From assembly GCF_020509005.1 (NCBI RefSeq), contig NC_063012.1:1922001-1986000 (forward strand): a stretch of 64,000 nucleotides of DNA, given 5' to 3'. This document shows, piece by piece, positions 8,656 to 17,335 of the stretch. Made by a program: the position numbers and the translations under genes. The DNA is from Fulvia fulva. Taxonomy: Eukaryota > Ascomycota > Dothideomycetes > Mycosphaerellales > Mycosphaerellaceae. The notes beneath the pieces were generated by a model. It ran no database searches, was not told the origin of the DNA, and worked only from the letters and a program-made list of their open reading frames with translations. How positions within the stretch are numbered: position 1 is the first letter of the stretch; the number at the start of each line of letters is the position of its first letter.

Positions 8656-10480
8656 ATGGCGCAACCAGACATATCGCAGATTCTAGCTGCACTCGGTACG
8701 CTCTTCCCACGAACTGGCTCTACCCGGTGTGTACTGACGATTATGACTAGCAGCGCAGCAGGCTCCCGCGAATGGCACACCACAACAAGCTGCACCGCAG
8801 CATCCTCCCCCTAACCAGCCACCGCCAGGTTATCCACCCATGGGACTACCATCAGCACCTCCCAGCGCGCCACCACAGCAGAATCCATACCTTCCGCAGC
8901 CTTCACACATGGGCAATGTCGACCTAAGTGCGATCAAGCCGGTTAGTAGCGGGTCTGTGAGCATTGCAGATGCTATCGCGAAGGCAAGGGGCATTGCCGA
9001 GAGCCACGGCGTCCAGTCTTATGAGAATCGTCAAGCTTCTGCAACTCCTCGTGGCGGCGATCCGCGCCTGGCGGGCAGAGCTGGTCGACGTTCGAGATCG
9101 AGATCGCGCTCACCACCACGACGCGATAATTACGGCGGAAACCCATACCGTGACGAGCGCCGCGAGGATCCACGCCGAGGCAGCTACCGTCGGTCTCCTT
9201 CACAAGATCGTAATGACTTCCGCGGCGGCCGCGGCGGTCCACCGATGGGCAACCAACGTGGTGGAGATACCGAGACCGAGACCATCCGTGTAAAGTCTTC
9301 TCTCGTAGGTTTGATCATTGGGCGCAACGGTGAGAACCTCCGTAAGGTTGAGGCCGAAACCGGTGCACGCGTTCAATTCATTCAGGCAAGTGATAAGCAC
9401 CAAGCTGAACGCCAATGCACCATTTCTGGTTCCACACGCGCACGAGAGAACGCGAAGACGGCCATTTTCACTATAATCGAGGAGAATGGTGGCAGCACGC
9501 CATCTCAAGATAGAGGCGCATACACACCCGGCATGCCTGGTAGGGCCAAGGTAAACCTACCTGCATTACGCGAAGGTGAGGCTAGCAGTCAGATCATGGT
9601 ACCAGACAAGACGGTGGGCTTGATCATCGGACGTGGCGGTGAAACCATCAAGGAACTCCAAGAGAAGTCTGGATGCCATGTCAACATCGTAGGAGAGAAC
9701 AAGAGCGTGAACGGTCTGCGCCCTGTCAATCTCATTGGCAGCGAGCGTGCTACAGCTCTAGCCAAGGAGCTCATCCTGGAGATCGTCGAGAGCGACAGCC
9801 GTGATCAACGTAGTGGTGGAGGCGGTGGTGGTTCCGGTACCAATGCAGTCGACCAGATGCGCGACCGTGGCTATCAGAATGACAACCGTGGTGGCCGCGG
9901 TGGCGGCGGCGGCGGTTATGGCGGAGGTGCTGGTGGTCGTGATCACATCGAGAAGACTATCCAGGTGCCATCTTCAGCTGTCGGCATGATTATTGGCAAA
10001 GGCGGCGAGACCATCAAGGACATGCAGCGCACGAGTGGCTGCAAGATCAACGTCAACCAGCCTCAGCAACCGGACCACCACCGAAACATTGACCTTGCAG
10101 GTACGGCAAGAGCAATGGAGGAAGCAGAACGTATCATCTGGGAGAAGGTCGAGACTGTTCGGCAGCGTGATGCTGCTGCTGGTCGTGGTGACGGTGGACG
10201 TGACCAAGGCCAATCACAGTATGATGGATACTCACAGCAGCAGCAAGCACCTCCTCAGGTGCCCAGCTATGGGTCGTACATGGGTGCCGGAGCGCCACAG
10301 GTACCCCCAGCAATGCCGGCATTCCAGATGCCACCCATGCAACAAGCGACGCCACAGCCTGGAGCGCAGCCATCGAGTGATCAGCCGGCCCCGGACCCAT
10401 ACGCCGTGCAACAGTGGTATGCGCAATGGTATGCGCAGCAGATGAGCAACCAAGGCGGCGCACCACCAGGCGCTCAGTAA
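8656..10480 (+). CDS. Three-KH-domain RNA-binding protein (FUBP/KHSRP-like)
   Basis: Two exons, 8656-8695 and 8751-10480, giving 589 aa. The intron (8696-8750, 55 nt) has donor GTACGC, branch CTGAC at 8734-8738 and acceptor TAG. Exon 1 encodes MAQPDISQILAAL and joins in frame to AQQAPANGTPQQ, which runs straight into the long frame, so the ATG at 8840 is internal. The N-terminus is Pro/Gln-rich, followed by an RS-rich patch (RSRSRSRSPPRR). Three KH domains carry GXXG loops: GRNG at about 204-207, GRGG at about 307-310 and GKGG at about 429-432. A Gly-rich RGG-type linker (GGRGGGGGGYGGG) separates KH2 and KH3. The C-terminus is Gln/Pro-rich with repeated QQWYAQWYAQQ, reminiscent of the Trp/Tyr-rich tail of far-upstream-element-binding proteins. 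It is probably a nuclear or cytoplasmic regulator of mRNA fate; its targets are unknown. Confidence 0.9.
8696..8750 (+). other. Intron with tandem NAGNAG acceptor
   Basis: The acceptor region reads TAGCAG (8748-8753). Use of either AG keeps the frame and changes the protein by one residue (Ala-Ala-Gln versus Ala-Gln). Confidence 0.7.
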
Positions 10481-11440
10481 GCCCATTGAATGGTGTGCTG
10501 AACTTACCGTGACGATGAGATGATACCGTGATCGGGTGACTTTCGACAGTTGGCTTTTGACGGTTTTCACCCTGCTCCTGGACTGGTGATCTTTGCGATG
10601 ATATCCGCGCCTCAGGCGCCATGACTGTCCGTCTACTCGATCGACATGGTTCTTTTATGCACTTTGGGGAAGTGAAGCGTCCGTCTGAAGGTGCAGAAGC
10701 CATCGTGTGCTGCATTCGACTCTTAAGCGCCTCGTCATCGGTCATGCAATGTCGTCGATGTTATTCATTGGACTCGCGTCATCGCGTCTACATCTACGTT
10801 CTACGCTGACACGTCCGTCCTTCACGGGATCGCCTGCATGGTCAACGACGGGCCTGATCGTGTCTTCTATCGCCAGAGAGATACCATGGCTTCGACCTAG
10901 AATGAGCTGCCAGGTGCCAGAACCGCCCCATTGGCTTCACGCTCCTGCCGTGGTCTATCATACAGTGGAATGGGGTGCGATCCTAGGAAATGGTTATGAA
11001 AGCAAAAGCGAGTACCATGCATTATGCGCGAATAGGTTGCATGGACAGTGGTCTTTCCCCTGCCAGGAGGCTCAGGACTACAGGCAAAAGTACTCTCAAC
11101 TCTGTTATCGTAATAGCTTTGCAGCGTGTAGAACAGCAGCATATCTAATAATACCAACCTTTGCCTGCTTCCGTACACTGTTCACCTGTCAGTAATTCAA
11201 TCATTAATGAAATACCCCTGCTGAGTAAGCCGAATATCTCCAACGCGTCTAATGCTTTGTGGAGAACATGACCCGTGCCATGAAGCGTCAACAATCCCAC
11301 CACGAACTCGACGACTTGCATATACAATTCATGCGCGATTTGTGACGGCCGACTTGGACAGGAGACTTTGGCGGACGACCGGCAGACTACACACAACACA
11401 GATGCTTCGAGGGCGTTATGAGCGACTGGGATGAAACAGC
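10481..11440. other. Intergenic region, no gene seen
   Basis: About 0.96 kb between two tandem genes. Several frames of 60-160 codons lack coding bias or recognisable domains. It presumably holds the 3' UTR of the KH gene and the promoter and 5' UTR of the p150Glued gene. Confidence 0.5.
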
Positions 11441-11444
11441 ATGA
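11418..11444 (+). promoter_or_regulatory. Upstream ORF whose stop overlaps the p150Glued start (ATGA)
   Basis: An eight-codon uORF (MSDWDETA) starts at 11418. Its TGA (11442-11444) overlaps the main ATG at 11441 in the arrangement ATGA. A second out-of-frame ATG lies at 11431. If both are in the mRNA leader they would reduce or couple initiation at the main start. Confidence 0.5.
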
Positions 11445-14400
11445 GCACGCCTGCACTGTCCGTCGGGCAGAAGGTCGAGCTCAACGACGGCCGCATTGGA
11501 ACGATCCGATATTTGGGCAGTACATCATTCGCGGCCGGCGAGTGGGTGGGTGTCGAGCTTGAGGAAGCGACGGGCAAGAATGATGGCTCCGTCCAGGCGA
11601 AGCGATATTTCGAGTGCGCCGCTGCACACGGCATCTTCTGTCGCGACAGTGGCATAAAGGATGTGCTGCCGGAGCCCAAACCAAAGGCCAAGCCGGCGGG
11701 CAATGGCGCTCCGGTCAAAGGCAGGCCGAGCAGCATACAGGGAACATTGAATGGCACGAGGCGGCAGACACTGCAGCAGGATGCACCAGGCAGGAGAGTG
11801 AGCACGCTACAGAACAGTCCGACACCCGCAGGAAGAGTCCCTAGTGGTATCAGGTCGCCAGTCAAGTCACCGACCAAGCAGCTCGGCACCAATGGAACAT
11901 CCAGCGCCTCAACCTCGAGGACTGGAACACCACCGGTCACTGGCAAGAAACCTGTTGCAGCAGGTGCTGCAAAACCGAGTAGAGCTAGCATGCTTCCACC
12001 GAGCACAGTGGGCGCAGCTGCAGGGCGGAGGACGTCTACCCTTCCCTCAGCAGGCGCAACGAGGGCAGCTCGACAAGCACCGCCATCGACCACCACCTCG
12101 AGGAGTTCTGCCATGTCGAAGACGTCCGCGGTCTCGCGGGCAGCACCTAGCACCCGACCTGGATTGCAGGAGCGATTACGAGCTGCAAAAGAAGAGTCCA
12201 CGGGTGACGAGGCCAGTGAGCGCTCTAGTGTGCTGTCGCCCAGAGAAAGCGCAGCATCAGAAGTCGCAAGTCAAGATGAGGCCGAAAGTGAGATGGACGA
12301 GCGAGACGACACTATTACCAACTTCGCACCTCCGCCAGTACCACCCGTTCCACAAGAGCCACCACCTCCTCTATCAAGGTCAAGACGGACCTCCTCGCCT
12401 GGTGCGTCTATACATTCTCAACGCACTCTACGTAGTGGAGCCGCTTCCAACCGAGAGATCGAGGAGTTGCAGACAAAGGTGCGCTTACTGGAGCGCAAGC
12501 GAACCGAAGATCGAGAGCTCAAGCAGAGCCTGGAGAAGGCAGAACGCGAGCGTGACCAGTACAAGGGTATCATAGAAAAGCTGCAGGACAAATACCGGCC
12601 TTGGGGTGCAGAAATTGAGAAGCTGAAGAAAGAGCTAGCAGAGTACCAGAAGCGAGTAGAGGACGTGGACGAGATGCAAGCAAGACACGAAGTCGAATTG
12701 GAAGCGGCCTTGGTCGATCGGGAGTTTGCTGAAGAGCAGGCGGAAAGTTTCAAGGAGAACCTTGAAACTCTTCGCTCGAAGAATGAAGAGTATGAGCTAG
12801 AGCTTGACATTTTGCGCCAAGAGAAAGAAGGATACAGTACCGCAACGACTCCGGAGGACCGCGCGAGCGTTGGGTGGCTTCAGCTGGAGAGGACAAACGA
12901 TCGTCTACGAGAGGCACTCCTCAGTCTTCGCGATATGACCCAGGACAAGGAAGCGGAGCTTAAAGAGGAGATCGACGCCCTGGAAGAGCAAGTCAAAGAC
13001 ATGGAAAGCATGAAGGGCCAGTTCGAGGGCACGAAAGAACAACTTCTTCGCAGCCAAAGCCAGTGTGAGGAGCTCCAGCAGCGACTAGAGGCCGCTGAGG
13101 TCGCCGATGAAATGATCGAGAATCTTGGTGAGGAGAACGAAAACCTTCGTCTCAAGATGAATGAACTGCGCGGAGCCATTGAGGACCTTGAAGCTCTGAA
13201 AGAATTGAACGACGAGCTCGAAATCAATCATGTTGAAGCCGAGAAGCAGATGCAAGAGGAGCTTGACTTCAAGGACAGTTTACTTCTGGACCGTGAGCGA
13301 ACCGCGAGAGAACAGCAGCAGCAGCTCGATCAGGCTGACTATAACATCAACCGCTTCAGGGAGCTTGTCACTCAGCTACAGAGTGATCTGCAAGATCTAG
13401 AGGCCAGCAAGCAGATATCCGAATCGGAAGCTGCCCAGCTGTCAAGCAAATCGCGAGCCATGATGGATCTTAACCACAAGCTACAATCAAGCGCCGCCAA
13501 GACACAGGTCAAGACAATCGATCTCGAGCTGCGAAAGCTGGACGCAGAACAAGCTTCTGAGCATCTGGCGATCATCCAGCTGTTCTTGCCCGACTCTTTC
13601 GAGGCTGAACGTGACAGTGTTCTGTCACTTCTACGCTTCAAGCGCATCGGTTTCAAGGCCAACTTGATACAGAGCTTTGTCAAGGAGCGGATCGCTTCGT
13701 TCGGCACTCGAGCCCAAGATGAGGCGGTCTTTGCAGCATGCGATGCGCTCGACAAATTGACATGGATTACTGGAGTGGCAGATCAACTGGTCAACTCTAT
13801 TAGCAGCTGCAGCGCAAACACGTTCGCGCAGTACGGCGGCGCACTGTACGAGCTCGAAGTCGTCGAGCGAACCATGAATGACTATGTCGATGCGCTGCGG
13901 CGTGATGATCTCAACGAAGCGGACATGCCTGTCCGTCTCGGCAGATCGATCGAGGTCATGACACATCTGTCGAGTCTACATCTACACAACGGGTTGGCAG
14001 ACCATGCGGACGACCTCATAAACAGGGCATTGTTGTTGCAAAGTCGACTCGACAGCGCCACCACGGCATTCACGTTGACCAAGACGATGATTCAGAAGCA
14101 CTTGCCAATACCTTCGGATGAGGACGACGAAGATGATGACGGCAGTACGTCTGATACTGCGCTGATCGTGAACCGACTCAAGTCCATCATTGAGCAGACG
14201 AGGAACGCGAAGGTTGTTTCCGGGAAAACACATCGGGCTCTCTCCGATCTACAAGTCAGCCACATGACCCTGGATCAACGTTTCGTGGAATACTTCGAGA
14301 AGGTTGAGTCCGTCGTCTCGCAGATAGCGACATACGCGTGCCAGTGCGGGTCCAGCCTGCAAGAGACGTTCTTCGAAGAGGGCCGTAACGAACCTTTCAC

Positions 14401-15409
14401 GCCATCAGAGGTGGCAGCTGTGCTCTCGCGAGTCGCTACAAGCTTGTTCTCGCTACCCAGCGCTGAGGCTGGACCGTACGCCACTCTTGCCACCAAACTT
14501 CGTGATCTCAGTAGCCTGTTGACCGATCTCTCTGCGCTACCTACTGATATTGACAACACAGTTGAGTTCGAACGAGCTCCAGCGCCATGGGTGGCTCGGG
14601 CGGAAGAGCTCAAGCAGACCAAGATAACATCTGGCGAGGTTGAAGCCGAGCTGACGAGAACGCTGGAATCTGTGCGCGAGCGCGACAGTGCCCTCAGACA
14701 GAAGGAAACCGAGCTCGAGGAGCAGAGTGTGCGCATCGAAATGCTCGAGGCCAGGATGAAAGATGCCAGCAAGCGATCTGCTAAGATCGCTGAGCTTGAG
14801 CGTAGCCTACGAGAAGCAAAGGAGAACGAAGCCAAGGCCAAGGGCGAGCTTAAAAATGCACGACAAGAATCGCAGCGTGACCTTGATCGTGTACGCGATG
14901 AGATGGGACGACTGGCTGAGGCACGCAAGACAAGTGGCCGTAGCCGAGAGCTCGATGGCGATGCAATGGGCGCGAGTGTAAGGATCACGATCAAACGGCA
15001 GGAATACAAGATTGCTGGTCTTGAAGGTGCCGTGAGGTATCTCAAGGAGGACAATCATCGCCTACGACTACCCGCCGCAACTGCACCAGTGGCCACGCAG
15101 TCAAGCATCGGCTGGCTGAAAGATCCATTGCAGAAGCCACAAAAGGCTTCGAAAGTGCTGCAAAGAGAAGGCAGCAAGGCCCTCGAGCAGTTGCTGGTGC
15201 TTGCATCGCAGCCACCCAGCATCGACCTTACGAAGATGCCGGAGAATAAGCTTGCCTGGCGACCGGCGAAAGAAAGTAGTCGTTGGCAAATCGAACACAG
15301 GAACGAAGAATGGGCTGACTGGAAGCAGTGGCGGGAAGAGCTCATCAGTAGAGCAACAATGTCGATGCCCAGAGGCGGCAGGGTGGCGACGAATGGCGTT
15401 GCGGCATAG
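11441..15409 (+). CDS. Dynactin large subunit p150Glued
   Basis: 1322 aa, single exon, ATG at 11441. It is the largest subunit of dynactin, which binds microtubules and the dynein intermediate chain and supports nuclear migration and vesicle or endosome transport in hyphae (Neurospora ro-3 / Aspergillus nudM type). Residues 1-75 are a CAP-Gly domain with the signature GKNDGSV at 45-51, preceded by the conserved GEWVGVELEE. About 80-280 is a basic Ser/Thr/Pro-rich region, including a polyproline stretch near 290-305. A first long coiled coil runs from about 315 to 650. The dynactin domain follows (VRLGRSIEVMTHLSSLHLHN with ALLLQSRLDSATTAFTLTK), then a second coiled coil at about 1020-1160. The C-terminus is short (ELISRATMSMPRGGRVATNG). 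Length matches fungal orthologues. It converges with the transporter gene (221 bp). Confidence 0.94.
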   Translation: MSTPALSVGQKVELNDGRIGTIRYLGSTSFAAGEWVGVELEEATGKNDGSVQAKRYFECAAAHGIFCRDSGIKDVLPEPKPKAKPAGNGAPVKGRPSSIQGTLNGTRRQTLQQDAPGRRVSTLQNSPTPAGRVPSGIRSPVKSPTKQLGTNGTSSASTSRTGTPPVTGKKPVAAGAAKPSRASMLPPSTVGAAAGRRTSTLPSAGATRAARQAPPSTTTSRSSAMSKTSAVSRAAPSTRPGLQERLRAAKEESTGDEASERSSVLSPRESAASEVASQDEAESEMDERDDTITNFAPPPVPPVPQEPPPPLSRSRRTSSPGASIHSQRTLRSGAASNREIEELQTKVRLLERKRTEDRELKQSLEKAERERDQYKGIIEKLQDKYRPWGAEIEKLKKELAEYQKRVEDVDEMQARHEVELEAALVDREFAEEQAESFKENLETLRSKNEEYELELDILRQEKEGYSTATTPEDRASVGWLQLERTNDRLREALLSLRDMTQDKEAELKEEIDALEEQVKDMESMKGQFEGTKEQLLRSQSQCEELQQRLEAAEVADEMIENLGEENENLRLKMNELRGAIEDLEALKELNDELEINHVEAEKQMQEELDFKDSLLLDRERTAREQQQQLDQADYNINRFRELVTQLQSDLQDLEASKQISESEAAQLSSKSRAMMDLNHKLQSSAAKTQVKTIDLELRKLDAEQASEHLAIIQLFLPDSFEAERDSVLSLLRFKRIGFKANLIQSFVKERIASFGTRAQDEAVFAACDALDKLTWITGVADQLVNSISSCSANTFAQYGGALYELEVVERTMNDYVDALRRDDLNEADMPVRLGRSIEVMTHLSSLHLHNGLADHADDLINRALLLQSRLDSATTAFTLTKTMIQKHLPIPSDEDDEDDDGSTSDTALIVNRLKSIIEQTRNAKVVSGKTHRALSDLQVSHMTLDQRFVEYFEKVESVVSQIATYACQCGSSLQETFFEEGRNEPFTPSEVAAVLSRVATSLFSLPSAEAGPYATLATKLRDLSSLLTDLSALPTDIDNTVEFERAPAPWVARAEELKQTKITSGEVEAELTRTLESVRERDSALRQKETELEEQSVRIEMLEARMKDASKRSAKIAELERSLREAKENEAKAKGELKNARQESQRDLDRVRDEMGRLAEARKTSGRSRELDGDAMGASVRITIKRQEYKIAGLEGAVRYLKEDNHRLRLPAATAPVATQSSIGWLKDPLQKPQKASKVLQREGSKALEQLLVLASQPPSIDLTKMPENKLAWRPAKESSRWQIEHRNEEWADWKQWREELISRATMSMPRGGRVATNGVAA

Positions 15410-15630
15410 CGCAGGCAGACTTGCTGTGATCGACTTTCGGCGTCTTTGATTGTATAGCGCTTGATCCAATGATACCCACGTAGAGCAGAGCGAATTGAAC
15501 AAGCTGTGAAAGTATGTTACTTCAGATACGTTCTCGAGACGAAAGTGAGAGTGACAGATCAGTACTTCGGCTGTAGTCTTCTTGGTCATGTACGATCTTG
15601 CCTGTATCTTTTTTACATCTTCAACTTCCC

Positions 15631-16812
15631 TCATGCCTTGGCCTTCTTCTCCTTCATCTTCCGTTCCTTCTCCCTCTTCGACAGCTGTGCTTCCACCCCC
15701 ACACCACCAAACACCAGACCAACTCCCAACCACTGCATAGCACTCAACGTATGCCCAAACCACACCACCGACAGAATCATCGTCAACATCTTCCTCGTGA
15801 CTGTAACCGTCACCAACAACAAACTCCCAAAAATCGACAAGGTCATGAAGATGAACACCTGCCCCATCGCACCACAAGCTGCAAACCCTAAAATGTCCCA
15901 ACCGACAGCTGGGTGCCTTTGCACGAAGCTTAACGCTTCCTGTAGTTCCCCGGCACCCTTGACGTCGATGCCGGTTAGGGCTCCTAGGCCACTTTGCACT
16001 AGGTACGGGGAGACTAATAGGAAGGTGGATGTGAGGAATGTCGACATGATGTTCAGGGCGCACATCATCTGTTGTCCAGTATAGGGTCTGAACGACGCAT
16101 AAATATCATCCTGCGTCGAGTTCGTGAGGCCGTCGAAGAGGAGGTTCACGCCCAGGAGTCCTAGACCGTAGATACTGTTCCCGCTCTGGTTCCCCTTCTT
16201 CTTCGACCCGGAGCCGGAGTGGAGTGTGAAGACGGCCACGCCGGCGGTCACGAGTGCCACCACGGCGTACTTGTAGAAGGGATACTTCTTCCGGTACAGC
16301 GTAACGTGTAAGAACATAACCGGCAACAGTTTGCACGATTTCGCGAGGATGAAAGTGATATAATCCACATGCTGCAAACTCGCATACCCAAACGGACTCG
16401 CGAGCGAACTCGTCACAGCCACCAGCGACAACGGCCACAAGATCTTCTTCGAGGGGTAAATTGGTAAATCCGCGGCGTGCTTCCGCGTGAGGAGGATATA
16501 AACATACCCCAGAGCTGCCGCGAAGAGCGATTGGACGGTGTTGATGACGACGGGGTATTTGAAGACTTCGCGGGACGTTTCGGTGCCGTAGTTGGTGGTT
16601 GTGATGCGTTCTTGGAGCACGCCCCAGGTGAGGAAGGAGGCGTAGATTCCGCCTACGCAGATGAAGAGGTTGGTTGTGTTCGCGGAGTCTTTGGCTTTGG
16701 AGTCGGTTGTGAGGGATACGTCGTTCTTGCCTGCTATTGTGGGGCCGTTGGCGAGGTTGGGGAGGTTTCCGTCTGGTTGTCGATGGCGGATGGAGCCATT
16801 TTGGGTGGCCAT
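15631..16812 (-). CDS. HUT1: UDP-galactose transporter homolog (HUT1 / SLC35B1 family)
   Basis: 393 aa, intronless, ATG at 16812. It is a multi-span nucleotide-sugar transporter of the ER membrane. The N-terminal 45 residues are hydrophilic and cytosolic. About ten hydrophobic segments follow, starting with LFICVGGIYASFLTWGVLQE, the family-typical first helix with its GVLQE motif. Further family marks are ASLQHVDYITFILAKSCKLLPVMFLH, GLLGVNLLFDGLTNSTQDDIY and the late segment GSLLLVTVTVTRKMLTMILSVVWFGH. The C-terminus is a charged Lys-rich tail ending KKAKA, resembling a di-lysine ER-retention signal though not a perfect KKXX. The coding strand is C-rich in its 5' half and G-rich in its 3' half. 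It diverges from the acetoacetyl-CoA synthetase gene (523-bp spacer). Confidence 0.92.
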   Translation of the reverse strand: MATQNGSIRHRQPDGNLPNLANGPTIAGKNDVSLTTDSKAKDSANTTNLFICVGGIYASFLTWGVLQERITTTNYGTETSREVFKYPVVINTVQSLFAAALGYVYILLTRKHAADLPIYPSKKILWPLSLVAVTSSLASPFGYASLQHVDYITFILAKSCKLLPVMFLHVTLYRKKYPFYKYAVVALVTAGVAVFTLHSGSGSKKKGNQSGNSIYGLGLLGVNLLFDGLTNSTQDDIYASFRPYTGQQMMCALNIMSTFLTSTFLLVSPYLVQSGLGALTGIDVKGAGELQEALSFVQRHPAVGWDILGFAACGAMGQVFIFMTLSIFGSLLLVTVTVTRKMLTMILSVVWFGHTLSAMQWLGVGLVFGGVGVEAQLSKREKERKMKEKKAKA

Positions 16813-17335
16813 TGGGAAGGTATATCGATGGGGTTGGCTGTGGTGAGTTTTCCGAGTGGTCGTGTTGCTAGCAGGTGTTCAATGGGGAGAGGGTCCTGCG
16901 CATGCGGTGCGTTCCAAGAGCGAAATTGTGGTGGAATGCGAAGACGTCAACTCACTGTTGGATCTAATGTTTTGAGATGAGGCCTGATGAAGAAAGGTGT
17001 CTCTCCTGGAAGAATGCACGGACGTCTCTCGGCAAATTGCCGTCCGTCTCACGAGTCGCAACGTGAAGTCAGCTCCTTTTCTTGCCTCGTGCACATCTTG
17101 GACGAACGACATCGTGAAGGTGATGGTTCTTCAGGCTCTGTTCTGCTGGTAGCGGAAGACTTGGTTCACAAGACATCTCGCCTGACCTATCCTCGGCATA
17201 TGCAGTCTGTCCCCGCCGACGCCGTCCTTGCCGAGCGGTATCGCCATGATAAATTGATAATGTCCTGCTGGTGCTGCTGTAGAAGAGGTTCGTGGTATCA
17301 GTTTTGCTCGCCGGCTCACCATTTCCACCCAGGGC
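16813..17335. other. Divergent promoter region (transporter / acetoacetyl-CoA synthetase)
   Basis: 523 bp between two divergent starts. Short frames only. No RNA gene or repeat seen. Confidence 0.5.

Noticed and set aside
10134..10745. 203-codon minus frame overlapping the 3' end of the KH gene
   Set aside because: His/Arg-rich shadow of the Gln/Pro-rich coding tail; no start context or domain.
14275..15054. 259-codon minus-strand frame opposite p150Glued
   Set aside because: Ser/Arg-rich translation of the reverse complement of a coiled-coil coding region; no domain.
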